Source: JAICTV01 sp035634055 (GTDB lineage: Bacteria > Planctomycetota > Phycisphaerae > Tepidisphaerales > Tepidisphaeraceae). Taken from it: DNA of 22,756 nucleotides. A program made the position numbers and the translations under genes. Positions 21,489 to 22,756 of the stretch are shown piece after piece; within the stretch, counting starts at the first letter, position 1, and each line of letters opens with the position of its first letter. The DNA lies in assembly GCA_035634055.1 (NCBI GenBank), contig DASQDR010000122.1, forward strand, positions 1-22,756. The letters are read 5' to 3'. A model generated the notes under the pieces. The model saw only the letters and a program-made list of their open reading frames with translations, had not been told where the DNA came from and did no database searches.

Positions 21489-22535
21489 ATGAACATCCAC
21501 CCGACGCGACGCCGGCTACCGGTCGCCCTGCTCACGCTCGCGTGCGCCGGGTTGGCCGCGTGCGGCATCGGCTGCGACCGAAGCGCGACATCGCCCGCGG
21601 TTTCGCCCGATCAGCAGGCGGAGCAGGCGCAGCGGCCGGCGACGCGCGGCGCGCAATCCAACTCGATCGCCATCGGCGACCCCCTCGCCCCCATCCGCAA
21701 GCGCGCCGAGGCGGGCGAGGTGCAGGCGATGATCACGCTCGGCCGGGCGCACGAGTCGCTCGGTGGGCAGGAGAACCTCGCGCAAGCGCGGGAGTGGTAC
21801 CAGAAGGCGTCGGCCACGGGCGACGACGACGCGAAGCTGGCGCTGAAGATGCTGGACGCGACGGCCGCACCGTCGGCCTCGCCACCGCCGTTCTCTCCGC
21901 CCGCCGGTCTGGGCAACGTCCCGCCGGGCGCGCCGGCTGCCGCCGCGGGCGCTCCGACTTCTGCGCAGCCATCCACTGCGCCCACCGCCGCCGCGGGCCG
22001 CACGAACACAACCGGCGGCGCGAGCGAAACCAGCGGCGCGGGCGCGGGCGGCGCGACGACCGCCGCCGCGTCGAAGGATCTCACGAAGCTGGCGTGGGCG
22101 GAGCTTCTCGCGGCGGTCGACACCGGCGACTTCGTCACCGATTCCCGCCCCGCCTATCGAAAGCACCCCGCCGACCCGCCGCGGTTTATCGGCATCTCCA
22201 CCGCGCCGGACAAGACCATGACCATCGCCGCCAGCGGGCCAAACTTAAACGAGCTGGCCGAGGTGAGCATCGTCATGCGCGTGCGGAACGTCCAGGACGT
22301 CCCGCGCAACGCGCGCGTCGCGCAGGCACAGGTGCTGACGCAGACCGTCACGCGCAACAACCTCTCCCCCGGCGAGGTGGGCGAGTGGATCGCGGCGTAC
22401 ATCAGCAGCGGCGTGAAGTCCGACCCGGTCTTCCGCAACGGCTGGCGCATCACCGTTACCGGCCCTGCCGGCGAGGGCATCCGCGACCCAAAGTCCCACC
22501 TCGGTCACGCCGTGCTGGTCGAGATGAAGAAGTGA
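21489..22535 (+). CDS. Sel1-repeat lipoprotein with Ala/Pro/Gly-rich linker
   Basis: Predicted 348-residue lipoprotein of unknown function. The N-terminus MNIHPTRRRLPVALLTLACAGLAAC has a basic start, hydrophobic core and lipobox LAAC (C25). Residues 64-124 (DPLAPIRKRAEAGEVQAMITLGRAHE...AREWYQKASATGDDDAKLALKML) match one to two Sel1/TPR-like repeats, used for protein binding. Residues ~125-200 are low-complexity Ala/Pro/Gly/Thr/Ser linker. The C-terminal ~145 residues (LTKLAWAELLAAVDTGDFV...RFIGISTAPDKTMTIAASGPNLNELAEVSIVMRVRN...VFRNGWRITVTGP) look like a folded domain that I do not recognise. GGAGG lies 12 nt before the ATG, a rather long spacing. It follows the amidohydrolase by 69 nt on the same strand and may be cotranscribed. 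Confidence 0.8.
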   Translation: MNIHPTRRRLPVALLTLACAGLAACGIGCDRSATSPAVSPDQQAEQAQRPATRGAQSNSIAIGDPLAPIRKRAEAGEVQAMITLGRAHESLGGQENLAQAREWYQKASATGDDDAKLALKMLDATAAPSASPPPFSPPAGLGNVPPGAPAAAAGAPTSAQPSTAPTAAAGRTNTTGGASETSGAGAGGATTAAASKDLTKLAWAELLAAVDTGDFVTDSRPAYRKHPADPPRFIGISTAPDKTMTIAASGPNLNELAEVSIVMRVRNVQDVPRNARVAQAQVLTQTVTRNNLSPGEVGEWIAAYISSGVKSDPVFRNGWRITVTGPAGEGIRDPKSHLGHAVLVEMKK

Positions 22536-22628
22536 CAGCCGAGCGCGCGCGGTCGCGGTCGAATCGGTCGACCTCGCCTGCCGCGGTCGCGACTAACACG
22601 AATCGGGAAAACTCGACGCGCGTTGACT

Positions 22629-22693
22629 GTAGGGGCGACACTTCTGTCGCCCGCATTCGCTGCCGAAGAGGGCGAGACGACTCTCGCCCCTAC
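22629..22693. repeat. 65-bp double-hairpin inverted-repeat element (REP/MITE-like)
   Basis: Perfect 10-bp terminal inverted repeats, GTAGGGGCGA (22629-22638) and TCGCCCCTAC (22684-22693). Each end also forms its own perfect 8-bp hairpin: GGGCGACA-cttc-TGTCGCCC (22633-22652) and GGGCGAGA-cgac-TCTCGCCC (22670-22689). Sequences of the GTAGGGGCGAC...GTCGCCC kind are known as abundant dispersed repeats in several bacterial phyla. It lies 93 nt downstream of the lipoprotein gene and may also act as a transcript end. The rest of 22536-22756 shows no gene I can support. Confidence 0.85.
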
Positions 22694-22756
22694 GAGCGCG
22701 GCCACTTTCCCGGTCCGTATAAATAGATGGACTTCGCCTGCCGAGTGATCGCCGCG

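Noticed and set aside
22727..22756. ATG at 22727 with an open frame to the right edge, preceded by a TATAAAT sequence.
   Set aside because: Only ten codons are visible and no ribosome binding site precedes the ATG, so a gene start cannot be supported.

Overview
The window is uniformly GC-rich bacterial chromosome with strongly GC-ending codons. The best clue to its owner is the secreted protein at 16723-18132, whose N-terminus carries the motif ETLERRSLMSA. Versions of this LExRxLxSA signature are typical of surface and secreted proteins in Planctomycetota, especially Phycisphaerae such as Tepidisphaera and Humisphaera relatives. I therefore infer a phycisphaeral planctomycete. No rRNA, tRNA, CRISPR array, phage gene or transposase is visible.

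Region 1 (about 1-13991, minus strand) reads as one long polysaccharide operon. From a candidate promoter near 13962-13991 the order is: Wzc-like co-polymerase/tyrosine kinase, WbaP-like initiating sugar-phosphate transferase, Wzx-like flippase, GT4-type glycosyltransferase, Wzy-like polymerase, SAM methyltransferase, DUF1932-type NAD(P) dehydrogenase, RraA-like aldolase-fold protein, cyanophycin-synthetase-like ATP-grasp ligase, and a PhyH-like Fe(II)/2-oxoglutarate oxygenase with a PqqD/winged-helix-like tail. A possible partial gene runs off the left edge. From the flippase to the RraA gene, reading frames overlap or abut (4, 35, 10 and 4 nt overlaps, then a 6 nt gap), so translational coupling is likely. 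The first five genes are a Wzx/Wzy-dependent exopolysaccharide core. The later genes are not standard for such a locus and look like a tailoring or small-molecule cassette. No Wza outer-membrane exporter lies in the window.

Region 2 (about 14122-16492) holds a probable Tat-exported GH9 glycosidase (minus) and, divergent from it, a small PilZ protein with one C-terminal membrane helix (plus). A polymer-cleaving enzyme and a cyclic-di-GMP receptor beside the operon suggest control of polysaccharide production or release. This is inference.

Region 3 (about 16657-19611): a strong hairpin terminator lies between the converging PilZ gene and a secreted SdrD_B-like/Post-COAP-1-like protein. A 350-nt divergent intergenic region with a large imperfect inverted repeat separates that protein from a PfkB-family sugar kinase, probably 2-keto-3-deoxygluconate kinase.

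Region 4 (19650-22756): an exported D-aminoacylase-type amidohydrolase, then a Sel1-repeat lipoprotein, then a 65-bp double-hairpin inverted-repeat element and noncoding sequence to the right edge.
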